Below, piece after piece: positions 49,706-58,231 of a stretch of DNA of 64,000 bases. The stretch is taken from contig JAWWAC010000006.1 of NCBI GenBank assembly GCA_033721915.1, positions 38,984 through 102,983 of the forward strand. Direction: 5' to 3'. The notes below the pieces were generated by a model, which saw nothing but the letters and a program-made list of their open reading frames with translations, was not told the DNA's origin and did not search any database. Position numbers and translations under genes: made by a program. This DNA is from REBR01 sp033721915 (GTDB taxonomy: Bacteria > Pseudomonadota > Gammaproteobacteria > Pseudomonadales > Oleiphilaceae). Positions within the stretch are counted from its first letter, which is position 1. Every line of letters begins with the position of its first letter.

Positions 49706-51532
49706 GTGTCGCATAGGGAGCCATCAACGACAGTACAACACAGTCGGATTCAGGATCCGTCACGATTGAATGACCTGTACGCACTGCGGATTCTGGATAC
49801 CCGGCCGGAAGTCCGTTTTGACCGGTTCACGCAGCTGACAGCGTACCTTTTCCAGGTGCCTATCTGTCTGGTCACCTTCATAGACGGACACCGCCAGTGG
49901 GTGAAATCCGCTTACGGTGGCCACGCACTGGAAACCCCCATCCCCGAATCTTACTGTGCCCATTCCCTGGATGAATCTCAGCTGATGGTGCCGGATACCC
50001 TCCTGGATCCCCGCTTCCGGGATAAGGCACTCACCACCGGTGACAGAGGGGTGCGCTTCTACGCCGGTGCACTGCTGAAGAGCCGGAGTGGGCACCCCAT
50101 TGGCCGACTTTGCATCATGGACCAGGTTCCTCGCCGCCTCAGTGAAGGTCAGCAGTGGTGCCTCAGCCGACTGGCGGAGCTGGTCAACCAGGAAGTGCTG
50201 TTTGATGAACATCTGGAGTCGGCCAGGCAGGAGCTCTCCAGTGCGGCTCTGAACGATCCCGTGACCGGTCTTCCCGGGCAACTGGTCACTGAGGAGTGGA
50301 TCGCCCAGGCGGTGGAGAAGAGCCAGGAGAGGGGGCAGTGCCTGGTTGTGGCCAATGTGCATTACCGGCGTCACGATCAGCTGCTGGGTCTCTATGGGGC
50401 TCAGGCCCTGAACCAGGTGGCCAGCCTGCTGGCCAAACGGCTTCTGGAGCTGGCCAGCGGGCAGGGTTTTGTCGGTCGCACGGAAGGAGACCGCATGGTG
50501 GTGGCCTGTTATCTGGACAGCGCCGGCGAGGCCCGCGAATGGAGCCGCACACTGCTTGAAACCCTCGAGAAACCCTTCGAGTTTGATGGCGGCAGCCGCT
50601 CGGCCCGGTCTTCCATCGGTATCAGCATGGCACCGGACCAGGGCCACAGTGCTTCCGAGCTGCTGAATCAGGCACTGCTGGCCAGCAGTGAGTGCGAGGG
50701 GCACGGCGTGGCGTTCTACTCCGGCGAACGCAGTCACTCCCTGAGGCGCCGTGACCGCCTGGTGGAGCGACTGGGACAGGCACTGGAGAATGGGGAGATC
50801 GAGCTGGCTTATCAGCCGGTGTACCGGTGCGATAACGGCCAGCCCGTGACCTGTGAGCCACTGGCGCGCTGGCAGGATGCCAAGCTGGGAGCTGTCAGCC
50901 CGGGGGATTTCATACCACTGGCGGAGGCGGACCCGAGGCTCTCACGACTGCTCAGCCGTCTGGTGCTCAGACAGGCCTGCGAGGCAGCGGTGGCCTGGAA
51001 CCGTGGCCGTGACATCCCGCTGCCGGTGAACGTGAACATCGCCGGCCCGGAGTTTATGCAGCCGGACTTTATCGATGAGGTGGTGGCGATTCTCGGGAAG
51101 AGCGGGCTGCCCGGCGAGCTGCTGGTGCTGGAGCTGACCGAGCAGACCGTGATCAGCGACCTGAGCAAAGTGATCGCCACGGTCCGGGCACTGCGGGAGC
51201 GGGGAATCCGCTGCGCCCTTGATGATTTTGGCACCGGTTACTCTTCGCTCAGCTACCTGCGCCAGATCCCCTTCCATGCCCTGAAAATGGATCGCAGCTT
51301 TCTGCTGGACATCCTGGAGGACCCCGCATCACTGGAAGTGGCCCGAGGGATTGTCAATATCGGCAAGGCACTGGGCATGACTCTGGTGGCGGAAGGGGTG
51401 GAAACGGCGGAGCAGCAAACATTGCTGGGGGACATCGGCTGCGACGCACTGCAGGGCTTTTACCTGGCCAGACCCATGCCGCTGGATCAGCTGCAGCTGC
51501 GGCTGGCGGGTGATTCAGTGAGTCAGCGGTAA
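49706..51532 (+). CDS. GAF-GGDEF(degenerate)-EAL c-di-GMP phosphodiesterase
   Basis: This protein of about 608 residues has a GAF domain at residues 20-165 (VPICLVTFIDGHRQWVKSAY; CAHSLDESQLMVPDTLLDPR). A GGDEF-like domain follows whose active site reads RTEGDRMVVA instead of GGDEF, so it is probably not a cyclase. The C-terminal EAL domain has EPLARW, ELTEQTVI, DDFGTGYSSLSYL and VAEGVETAEQ, all key residues of active phosphodiesterases. The GTG start has AGGAGG seven bases upstream. It most likely degrades c-di-GMP in response to a GAF ligand. Its end overlaps a convergent HD-GYP gene by 10 bases. Confidence 0.92.
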   Translation: MSHREPSTTVQHSRIQDPSRLNDLYALRILDTRPEVRFDRFTQLTAYLFQVPICLVTFIDGHRQWVKSAYGGHALETPIPESYCAHSLDESQLMVPDTLLDPRFRDKALTTGDRGVRFYAGALLKSRSGHPIGRLCIMDQVPRRLSEGQQWCLSRLAELVNQEVLFDEHLESARQELSSAALNDPVTGLPGQLVTEEWIAQAVEKSQERGQCLVVANVHYRRHDQLLGLYGAQALNQVASLLAKRLLELASGQGFVGRTEGDRMVVACYLDSAGEAREWSRTLLETLEKPFEFDGGSRSARSSIGISMAPDQGHSASELLNQALLASSECEGHGVAFYSGERSHSLRRRDRLVERLGQALENGEIELAYQPVYRCDNGQPVTCEPLARWQDAKLGAVSPGDFIPLAEADPRLSRLLSRLVLRQACEAAVAWNRGRDIPLPVNVNIAGPEFMQPDFIDEVVAILGKSGLPGELLVLELTEQTVISDLSKVIATVRALRERGIRCALDDFGTGYSSLSYLRQIPFHALKMDRSFLLDILEDPASLEVARGIVNIGKALGMTLVAEGVETAEQQTLLGDIGCDALQGFYLARPMPLDQLQLRLAGDSVSQR

Positions 51533-52647
51533 TCCCACAGGTCCGCGGTGTTCAGTGCCGGCATGCGGGCCAGTGTGGCGGAGCCCTGGATCAGGAAGGC
51601 GTCCTCGTTGGCGTCCCTCACGAAACCGCCGTGGAAGGGGGTGCCGTTAGCGCTGACGATGGCCTTGATCCTGGGGACGTTGTGCTTTCTTGGCCGGTGA
51701 GTGACGATGGCGGTTTCCCCGTTGGCCAGTTTCACCAGGCTCCCCGGCGGGAAAAAACCCAGTGCTTCCAGCAGGGCTTCGCGGATCTCCCGGTCGGCCG
51801 GGTCACGGGCCGATGACAGGACCTCCCGCATGGCCTGGTCGGGCGTTCTTTGCCGGTGGTAAGCGCGCCGGGTAATCAGTGCCACAAAGTGCTCGGCCAC
51901 GCCCAGTATGCGGGCGCCGTCCAGAATGGCCTCGCTTTTCAGCCCCAGTGGGTAACCACTGCCGTCGCCTCTTTCGTGATGCTGGCCGACGATGGCCAGC
52001 CATTGCGAGTCCTTGACCCCCACTTTGCGCAGTGCGCTTTCCCCCAGCTGGGGGTGTTTGCGGATAATGGCCCTCTGGGCGTCGTTCAGTGGTGCCGGGT
52101 TGCGGTTGAGCTTGTCCTGCAGAGGGCGCAGTGCCAGGTTGGCGGTCAGCGCCGCGGACATCAGGCGCCAGCTCTCCGCGCTGGTCATGCCGATCTGACG
52201 GGCGACCAGCTGGCAGATCAGGGCATGGAGCAGGGGCTGGGAACGGGCGCTGGAGTCCGGTGCAAAGAGAATCACCAGTGCAATACAGGCGTCCGTGTCT
52301 TCCTGGCAAAGCTGGTCGATATGCCGTGCCAGGCCCTGTATGCGGGCTGGTGCCCCCGGGTTACCGGCCAGTATGGCATTGAGTGACGGGTCCAGACGGT
52401 CTTCCAGGCTGGGGAATTCCGCAAAGGGGCTGATTCGCAGGGGCTCCGGCAGATCCTCCTCGAACCGGGTGTGGCGTTTTGGGGCAGGGAAGAACAGACC
52501 CCGGTTGTACAGGCTGTCCAGCTGGCGTTCATTGCTGATGACATAGCCCTGTGAGACCAGCAGGTTGCCTTCGCCATCATAGACAGGCCAGGGCAGCGGT
52601 TCCCCCACGGCCAGTACACCCGGTGACACCTTGATTAAATCCGACAC
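51523..52647 (-). CDS. HD-GYP-like protein with degenerate metal site
   Basis: This protein of about 374 residues has a beta-rich N-terminal part (LAVGEPLPWPVYDGEGNLLV) and a C-terminal HD-GYP domain with VGQHHERGDGSGYPLGLKSE and ILGVAEHFVALITRRAYHRQ. Where the HD dyad is expected, the helix reads SAALTANLALRPLQDKLNRN, so the H-D metal ligands appear to be lost. It may bind rather than hydrolyse c-di-GMP. The GTG start at 52647 follows GAGGA. A PilZ-like N-terminal region was considered but no RxxxR motif is evident. Confidence 0.78.
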   Translation of the reverse strand: MSDLIKVSPGVLAVGEPLPWPVYDGEGNLLVSQGYVISNERQLDSLYNRGLFFPAPKRHTRFEEDLPEPLRISPFAEFPSLEDRLDPSLNAILAGNPGAPARIQGLARHIDQLCQEDTDACIALVILFAPDSSARSQPLLHALICQLVARQIGMTSAESWRLMSAALTANLALRPLQDKLNRNPAPLNDAQRAIIRKHPQLGESALRKVGVKDSQWLAIVGQHHERGDGSGYPLGLKSEAILDGARILGVAEHFVALITRRAYHRQRTPDQAMREVLSSARDPADREIREALLEALGFFPPGSLVKLANGETAIVTHRPRKHNVPRIKAIVSANGTPFHGGFVRDANEDAFLIQGSATLARMPALNTADLWDYR

Positions 52648-52785
52648 TGGAATCCTCTGTTTAGCGCTGGATTTTTGACGCTCTGCATTTAGACACGTTC
52701 TCCTGTGCCCCATGGTTCGCACAAAGATGGCCAAGGGCAGAGAATACATTAGCACAACAGCGGCGGGATGGTTTTTGACGGCCAT

Positions 52786-52810
52786 AAAAAAACCCGCCTG
52801 CAGGCGGGTT
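52786..52810 (-). terminator. Rho-independent terminator after tRNA-Met
   Basis: AACCCGCCTGCAGGCGGGTT (52791-52810) is a perfect 20-bp palindrome. On the minus strand it is followed by a T-run (52786-52790), starting ten bases after the tRNA 3' end. Confidence 0.9.
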
Positions 52811-52819
52811 TTCGTGTAC

Positions 52820-52896
52820 TGGTAGCAAGGGCGAGATTCGAACTCGCGACCCCAGCATTATGAGTGCTGTGCTCTAACCAACTGAGCTACCTTGCC
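52820..52896 (-). tRNA. tRNA-Met (CAT), elongator type
   Basis: The 77-base minus-strand sequence begins GGCAAGGTAGCTCAG and ends CTTGCTACCA, with encoded CCA. The anticodon loop is CTCATAA within stem CAGCA/TGCTG, and TTCGAAT marks the T-loop. It matches the elongator tRNA-Met pattern (TAGCTCAGTTGGTTAGAGCA) rather than the initiator. A tRNA-Ile(CAT) with lysidine cannot be wholly excluded but has a different body. Confidence 0.95.
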
Positions 52897-53011
52897 AGTA
52901 AACCGTGAAGATCACCCGTGAGTGATGCTTCAGAAGGCGCGTATTCTCTGGATTTTTGCCCGGCCTGTCAAGTCTGACTGGCCGGGCAGAGCTTCTGTCA
53001 GGGTAATCGGT

Positions 53012-54103
53012 TCAGACATTGAAGCGGAAGTGCACCACATCCCCGTCCCGGAGGATGTATTCCTTGCCCTCAAGGCGCCATTTGCCCGCCTCCTTGGCGC
53101 CCTGTTCGCCGTTGTGGGCGACAAAGTCCTCGTAGCCCACCACCTCGGCGCGGATAAAGCCCTTCTCGAAGTCGGTGTGGATCACGGCGGCCCCCTGTGG
53201 CGCCGTGGCGCCGGTTTTCACCGTCCAGGCGCGCACTTCCTTGGGGCCGGCGGTGAAGTAGGTCTGCAGGCCCAGCAGGCGGTAGCCGGCGCGGATGACC
53301 CGGTCCAGTCCGGGTTCTTCCATGCCCATCTCCTGGAGGAACTCGCTTTTCTCATCCGCTTCCAGCTCGGCGATCTCCGCCTCGATCTGGTTGCAGATTG
53401 GGACCACCACGGCCCCTTCCTGTTCGGCAATGGCCCTGACCTGATCCAGGTGGGGGTTGTTGTCAAAGCCGTCCTCGCTGACATTGGCGATGTACATGGT
53501 GGGCTTGATGGTCAGCAGGCAGATTTCCCGGATCAGGTCCAGTTCTTCCGTGGTGAGGTCCATGGCCCTGACGGGGCGTGCCTCGTTCAGACCAGGCAGC
53601 AGTTTCTCGTACACCTCCAGCTGGGCTTTGGCCCGCTTGTCGCCCCCCTTGGCGGCCCGCTCGGCCCGTTTCACGGCCTTCTCGACGGTATCCAGGTCCG
53701 CCAGTGCCAGTTCCGTGTTGATGGTGTCGATGTCCGCCGCCGGGTCGATTCTGTTGGCCACGTGGATGACATTGTCGTCTTCAAAGCAGCGCACCACATG
53801 GGCAATGGCATCGGTTTCGCGGATATTGGCCAGAAACTGGTTGCCAAGGCCTTCCCCCCTCGAGGCACCGGCTACCAGGCCGGCGATGTCCACGAATTCC
53901 ATGGTGGTGGCCACGGTCTTCTGGGGCTTGACGATCTCCGTCAGCTTGTCGAGGCGGGGGTCCGGCATGGCGACAACCCCGGCGCTGGGCTCAATGGTGC
54001 AGAAGGGGAAGTTTTCCGCACCCACGCCGGCCTTGGTGAGGGCGTTGAATAGGGTGGACTTGCCCACGTTGGGGAGTCCGACGATGCCGCATTTGAAACC
54101 CAT
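53012..54103 (-). CDS. ychF: Redox-regulated ATPase YchF (Obg-like)
   Basis: This protein of about 363 residues has the P-loop GIVGLPNVGKSTLFNALTKA, FCTIEPSAGVVAMPDPRLDK and the switch DIAGLVAGASRGEGLGNQFL. NMTE-like NVSEDG lies in the nucleotide-base region, and TGS and the ending DGDVVHFRFNV complete the family profile. YchF binds ATP rather than GTP and acts near the ribosome under oxidative stress. It precedes tRNA-Met and follows pth with a 21-base gap, as in many relatives. Confidence 0.96.
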   Translation of the reverse strand: MGFKCGIVGLPNVGKSTLFNALTKAGVGAENFPFCTIEPSAGVVAMPDPRLDKLTEIVKPQKTVATTMEFVDIAGLVAGASRGEGLGNQFLANIRETDAIAHVVRCFEDDNVIHVANRIDPAADIDTINTELALADLDTVEKAVKRAERAAKGGDKRAKAQLEVYEKLLPGLNEARPVRAMDLTTEELDLIREICLLTIKPTMYIANVSEDGFDNNPHLDQVRAIAEQEGAVVVPICNQIEAEIAELEADEKSEFLQEMGMEEPGLDRVIRAGYRLLGLQTYFTAGPKEVRAWTVKTGATAPQGAAVIHTDFEKGFIRAEVVGYEDFVAHNGEQGAKEAGKWRLEGKEYILRDGDVVHFRFNV

Positions 54104-54124
54104 AGTTGCCTCGGTGCTGTGGCT

Positions 54125-54721
54125 TCAGTCCTGTGACTGAAAGCTGTGTAAATGATTCATGGCCCTGGCCCAGTCCCCGGACAGTGCGTCCGGTAGCCAG
54201 CGGATGGCCTCGTCAATGGCGACGTCGATGGCGATTCGCTCAGCCTTGCCGGCATTGGACAATACGTAGTTCACCACCTGCTTGCTGTTACCGGGGTGTC
54301 CGATACCCAGCCTCAGGCGGGGAAAATCCCGGCTGCCCAGATGATTGATCAGGTCGCGCAGGCCGTTGTGGCCACCGTGACCGCCACTTTTCTTGAAGCG
54401 TGCCGTACCGGCCGGCAGGTCCAGTTCGTCGTGGGCAATCAGTATCTGTTCCGGGGGGATCTTGAAAAAGTCGCTCAGTGCCTTGACGGACTGACCGCTG
54501 CGATTCATGAAGGTGGTGGGGTTGAGCAGGTGCAGGTCGCGGCCCTGCCAGTGGACCTTTGCGTAAAGACCCAGAAACTTCTTCTCCGGCCGCAGCGTCT
54601 GGCCCGTTTCCCGGGCCAGCGCTTCAACGAACCAGGCGCCGGCATTGTGCCGTGTTGCAGCATAGTCATTACCCGGGTTGCCCAGGCCAACGATCAGTTG
54701 CATCGATGATGGCTGCTGCAT
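54125..54721 (-). CDS. pth: Peptidyl-tRNA hydrolase
   Basis: This protein of about 198 residues contains LIVGLGNPGNDYAATRHNAG, where the conserved Asn and His belong to the active site, FMNRSGQSVKALSDFF, LIAHDELDLPAGTARFKKSG and GHGGHNGLRDLINHLGS. It frees tRNA from prematurely released peptidyl-tRNA. ATG 54721 follows CAGGG; ATG 54703 is the alternative and gives a 192-residue protein. It sits between rplY and ychF as in many gammaproteobacteria. Confidence 0.95.
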   Translation of the reverse strand: MQQPSSMQLIVGLGNPGNDYAATRHNAGAWFVEALARETGQTLRPEKKFLGLYAKVHWQGRDLHLLNPTTFMNRSGQSVKALSDFFKIPPEQILIAHDELDLPAGTARFKKSGGHGGHNGLRDLINHLGSRDFPRLRLGIGHPGNSKQVVNYVLSNAGKAERIAIDVAIDEAIRWLPDALSGDWARAMNHLHSFQSQD

Positions 54722-54747
54722 AGGCCCTGCCGGCGACACAAGGGGGA

Positions 54748-55413
54748 TTACTCCTTGTCGCCTTCTCCCTTGCCTTCTTCCTCGTCACCTTCACCTTCGC
54801 CTTCCTCGTCATCGCTGGCCTTGGCCGCGCGGGGCAGGTGGATGGAGGCCACGGGGTGGTCGTGATCTTCGCCGTGCTGCAGTGCCACGGAAACCACGCC
54901 CTTGGGCAGGGTCAGCTCGGAGATATGAATCACCTGGTCCAGTTCCAGACCATGCACGTCCAGCTCGATGTACTCGGGCAGGTCGTCCGGCAGACATTCC
55001 ACTTCCAGCTCGTTGAGGTGGTGGGAAACCACGCCGCCCTGGAGCTTGACGGCCGGTGCCGTCTCTTCGTTCAGGAAGTGGATCGGCACCTGCACGGTGA
55101 TCTTGTGGCCTTTCTCAACACGCATGAAGTCGGCGTGGGTCAGCAGCGGCTTGAAGGGGTGACGCTGCAGGTCCTTGATGATGACCTTCTCTTTCTTGCC
55201 CTCGATGTTCAGGGTCAGCACGTGTGAGAAGAAGGCTTCGTTCTCGATGGCCTTTTTCAGATCGTTGTGCCAGAGGGTCAGCATGACCGGCTTCTTGTTC
55301 TCGCCGCCGTAGAGAATGGCGGGCATCTTGCGCTCTACCGTACGCAGGCGGCGGCTCGCACCCTTCCCCTTGACGTCACGGTGGAAAGCTTCCAGTTCAA
55401 ATTCTTGTGCCAT
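54748..55413 (-). CDS. rplY: 50S ribosomal protein L25 (Ctc long form)
   Basis: This protein of about 221 residues begins with the L25 domain (FELEAFHRDVKGKGASRRLR; AILYGGENKKPVMLTLWHND) followed by a beta C-terminal domain (VPIHFLNEETAPAVKLQGGV; EVECLPDDLPEYIELDVHGL). It ends in a strongly acidic tail (DDEEGEGEGDEEEGKGEGDK). It binds 5S rRNA. The long two-domain Ctc form is usual in Pseudomonas-like bacteria, in contrast to the short E. coli L25. A hairpin lies between it and prs. Confidence 0.95.
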   Translation of the reverse strand: MAQEFELEAFHRDVKGKGASRRLRTVERKMPAILYGGENKKPVMLTLWHNDLKKAIENEAFFSHVLTLNIEGKKEKVIIKDLQRHPFKPLLTHADFMRVEKGHKITVQVPIHFLNEETAPAVKLQGGVVSHHLNELEVECLPDDLPEYIELDVHGLELDQVIHISELTLPKGVVSVALQHGEDHDHPVASIHLPRAAKASDDEEGEGEGDEEEGKGEGDKE

Positions 55414-55481
55414 GGGATAAATCCTCTTGCGCAGTCACAGGGCCCGCGACCAGGCCTGGTTGTGCTGCTTCGTTAAACGAA

Positions 55482-55507
55482 ACATGGAGCCATCAGAGGC
55501 TCCATGT
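55482..55507 (-). terminator. Hairpin between prs and rplY
   Basis: ACATGGAGCC (55482-55491) and GGCTCCATGT (55498-55507) form a perfect ten-base stem with a six-base loop. On the minus strand it is followed by TTCGTTT, moderately T-rich. It may partly terminate or attenuate transcription between prs and rplY. A further GGGGC/GCCCC stem lies just upstream. Confidence 0.6.
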
Positions 55508-55559
55508 GTCGGCGGGGCGGAAGGCCCCGTTGCTTTGTGCGCCCGTTGATCCGGACCGT

Positions 55560-56519
55560 CTACTCGGCGGTGCTGTAATCAAACATGGCGCTGATGGACT
55601 CTTCATTGCAGACCCGGCGAATGGACTCCGCGATCAGGCCCGACATATCAAGGGGGCGGATTTTAGCACATTTTCTGGCTTTGTCACCCAGTGGAATGGT
55701 ATCGGTGACAATCAGCTCATCCAGCAGCGAGGCATCGATGTTCTCCACTGCCGGCCCGGACAGCACCGCGTGGGTGACATAGGCCACCACCCGCTCGGCG
55801 CCATGCTCCTTGAGGGCGTTGGCGGCTTTGCACAGGGTGCCGGCGGTATCCACGATGTCGTCCACCAGTATGCAGGTCTTGCCCTTTACATCGCCGATGA
55901 TGTGCATCACCTGGCTGACATTGGCCTTGGGCCGGCGCTTGTCGATAATGGCCAGATCGGCGTCGTCCAGCAGCTTGGCAATGGCCCTGGCCCGCACCAC
56001 ACCGCCCACATCCGGTGACACCACGATGAAGTTCTGGAAGTTCTGGCGCTGTACGTCTTCCAGCAGCACTGGCGTGGCGTAGATGTTGTCCACCGGGATG
56101 TCGAAGAAGCCCTGGATCTGGTCGGCGTGGAGGTCCACCGTGAGCACCCGGTCCACGCCGGAGCTGGTGATCATGTCCGCCACCAGCTTGGCGCTGATGG
56201 CCACCCGCATGGAGCGCACGCGGCGGTCCTGGCGGGCATAGCCGTAGTAGGGCACCACCGCCGTGATGCGTGCCGCCGAGGCCCGTCGCAGTGCGTCCGC
56301 CATCACCACCAGTTCCATCAGGTTGTCATTGGTGGGGTTGCAGGTGGGCTGGATGATGAACACATCCTGGCCACGCACATTCTCGTTGATTTCCACGGTG
56401 GTTTCGCCGTCACTGAATTTGCTGACAGTGGCGTCACCCATGGGCAGGTGCAGTTTCTGGACGACTTTCTGGGCAAGACGAGGGTTGGCATTGCCCGCGA
56501 AGACCATCAGTTTGGACAC
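55560..56519 (-). CDS. prs: Ribose-phosphate pyrophosphokinase
   Basis: This protein of about 319 residues makes PRPP from ribose 5-phosphate and ATP. Landmarks are LMVFAGNANPRLAQKVVQKL, SDGETTVEINENVRG, VPYYGYARQDRRVRSMRVAI, and the flexible loop with VLTVDLHADQIQGFFDIPVD. The PRPP-binding signature is CILVDDIVDTAGTLCKAANA. The start is GTG 56519, with AAGGA eight bases upstream; the frame stays open upstream through the tRNA-Gln, which cannot be coding. It is transcribed after tRNA-Gln and ispE. Confidence 0.96.
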   Translation of the reverse strand: MSKLMVFAGNANPRLAQKVVQKLHLPMGDATVSKFSDGETTVEINENVRGQDVFIIQPTCNPTNDNLMELVVMADALRRASAARITAVVPYYGYARQDRRVRSMRVAISAKLVADMITSSGVDRVLTVDLHADQIQGFFDIPVDNIYATPVLLEDVQRQNFQNFIVVSPDVGGVVRARAIAKLLDDADLAIIDKRRPKANVSQVMHIIGDVKGKTCILVDDIVDTAGTLCKAANALKEHGAERVVAYVTHAVLSGPAVENIDASLLDELIVTDTIPLGDKARKCAKIRPLDMSGLIAESIRRVCNEESISAMFDYSTAE

Positions 56520-56574
56520 GGTGGAATCCTTCTGAGTGTTGTCTCGATCAGGGTGTGCAATAAAGGGAGGAAGA

Positions 56575-56649
56575 TGGCTGGGGTGGCAGGATTCGAACCT
56601 GCGCATGACGGGATCAAAACCCGTTGCCTTACCACTTGGCGACACCCCA
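56575..56649 (-). tRNA. tRNA-Gln (TTG)
   Basis: The 75-base minus-strand sequence begins TGGGGTGTCGCCAAGTGG and ends CCACCCCAGCCA. The anticodon loop reads TTTTGAT within stem ACGGG/CCCGT, giving anticodon TTG, and TTCGAAT marks the T-loop. CCA is encoded. Its place between ispE and prs is the same as in Pseudomonas and relatives. Confidence 0.96.
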
Positions 56650-56668
56650 TTTTTGTGTGTATCCGGCA

Positions 56669-57526
56669 TCAGTCGAGCTCACTCAGCCGAGTTGACAGCG
56701 GCGAACGGTTCAGGCCACGGGCCGTGAATCCTTCGATGCCTTCAGGTCTCTGTGACAGTACACATTGCGCTGCAGATTGTGTGCTGGCGCGTCCGAAAAC
56801 GCAAGACCCTGTGCCGGTCAGCTGTGACTTTGTCCGGGATCCAAGCCAATCCAGTGCGCTTGCCACTGGCGGATGCATGCTCCGGACTACCGGTTCACAG
56901 TCGTTTCTGAAGGAGTTCAGGTTCCCCTCAAAAGCGGTGCGTATTCTGCGTTTCGGTGTGTCCCGTGTCAACCCTTGGTGGCGGAAAACTTCTCCGGTGT
57001 CGATCCGGCAGTCGGGAATCAACACCACAAACCAGGGCTCGGGCAGTGTCACCGGGGTCAGTTGCTCCCCCACGCCTTCCCCCCAGGCGGCCTGCCCGCG
57101 CACAAAAACCGGCACATCCGCCCCCAGTGTCAGGCCCATGTCCGCCAGTGTGTCCATGGAGAGCCGGCAGTCCCACAGGCGGTTGAGTCCGTGCAGTGTG
57201 GTGGCGGCGTTGGAGCTGCCGCCCCCCAGTCCGCCGCCCATGGGCAGACGTTTCTCGATATGGATGTCCGCGCCGGCCCCTGCCGGGGCATGGGGCTGCA
57301 TCAGCCGGGCGGCACGGACAATGAGGTTGTCACCGGGGGCAATGCCGTCCATGCCGGTCAGGTGAATGGCCCCGTCCTGGCGGGGCCGGAACTGGAGGCT
57401 GTCGCTGTAGTCCAGAAACTGGAACAGGGTCTGCAGCTCATGGTAGCCGTCCGGGCGGCGGCCATTGATGTGCAGAAACAGGTTCAGCTTGGCCGGTGCC
57501 GGCAGTGTCAGTGATTGGGCCTTCAT
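56669..57526 (-). CDS. ispE: 4-diphosphocytidyl-2-C-methyl-D-erythritol kinase
   Basis: This protein of about 285 residues is the GHMP kinase of the MEP isoprenoid pathway. The N-terminal PAPAKLNLFLHINGRRPDGY, the ATP motif PMGGGLGGGSSNAATTLHGL, LGADVPVFVRGQAAWGEGVG and LTGTGSCVFG near the end match the family. The C-terminal tail ends against tRNA-Gln. It follows lolB by 33 bases and is probably cotranscribed with it. Confidence 0.95.
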   Translation of the reverse strand: MKAQSLTLPAPAKLNLFLHINGRRPDGYHELQTLFQFLDYSDSLQFRPRQDGAIHLTGMDGIAPGDNLIVRAARLMQPHAPAGAGADIHIEKRLPMGGGLGGGSSNAATTLHGLNRLWDCRLSMDTLADMGLTLGADVPVFVRGQAAWGEGVGEQLTPVTLPEPWFVVLIPDCRIDTGEVFRHQGLTRDTPKRRIRTAFEGNLNSFRNDCEPVVRSMHPPVASALDWLGSRTKSQLTGTGSCVFGRASTQSAAQCVLSQRPEGIEGFTARGLNRSPLSTRLSELD

Positions 57527-57559
57527 GGACGGGATTCCGTGCTGTGGTGGCTGTCGGTC

Positions 57560-58231
57560 TCAGTCGGCGCCCTGCCACTGGGTCACCACCAGGCGCACCA
57601 GTGCGTCTTCATGGCTGGCGGTCATGCGTCTGGGCAGCTCCATGGCCCTGCTGCTGGCGGACCCGTCCTGGTCCTCTTCCAGGGGGGCGTAATTTTCATA
57701 GTAAATCTCCCAGCCCGACTGCAGCACATAACCCAGCTGCCCCTGGTCATCGAAGTACAGCTCGTAATCGGCCCCGGGGGCCGGCACGCCGCGAACCCAG
57801 TATGCCAGAGAGGCGATGGGCAGCTCCCAGCCCAGTGCCTCCCGGATCAGTGCCTCGGGGTCCTGTGAGACGAGTTTCTTGCCATCCGGGGTGGTGATCA
57901 CCAGAAACTCCGGTGTGCCGGTCAGTCGCGTCGTGCCCATGCCCATGAAGGAGGAGGAGACGGTCAGGTCAAAGGCCTCTCCGGATTGTTGCCACTCCCG
58001 CACCACCCCGGTGTCGTTGCGGTCGGATTGGCGCACGGCGATCTTGCCCTGCAGTGTCCACTCGTCAAAGGCGGTCCGTTGCTCCTGTCGCTGTGGCCAG
58101 TCATCGGGCCGGGTGCGGCTGTGGTCCTGGTCCGGTGGCGGCGGCGCGCTGACACAGCCCTGTATCAGGGCGGCCAGCACCAGCAGTGGCAGTAAGCGGC
58201 GGGCTCTCAATGGGCTCGGCACCAGGGGCAT
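57560..58231 (-). CDS. lolB: Outer-membrane lipoprotein receptor LolB
   Basis: This protein of about 223 residues has a signal peptide with lipobox LIQGCVSA. The mature part contains DEWTLQGKIAVRQSDRNDTG, VREWQQSGEAFDLTVSSSF, LGWELPIASLAYWVRGVPAP and ADYELYFDDQGQLGYVLQSG, the LolB fold that accepts lipoproteins from LolA and inserts them in the outer membrane. Its ATG overlaps the TAA of the preceding TPR gene (TAATG), and ispE follows, the common gammaproteobacterial order. Confidence 0.94.
   Translation of the reverse strand: MPLVPSPLRARRLLPLLVLAALIQGCVSAPPPPDQDHSRTRPDDWPQRQEQRTAFDEWTLQGKIAVRQSDRNDTGVVREWQQSGEAFDLTVSSSFMGMGTTRLTGTPEFLVITTPDGKKLVSQDPEALIREALGWELPIASLAYWVRGVPAPGADYELYFDDQGQLGYVLQSGWEIYYENYAPLEEDQDGSASSRAMELPRRMTASHEDALVRLVVTQWQGAD

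Noticed and set aside
54968..55227. Open frames antisense to rplY
   Set aside because: Shadow of a highly conserved ribosomal protein gene.
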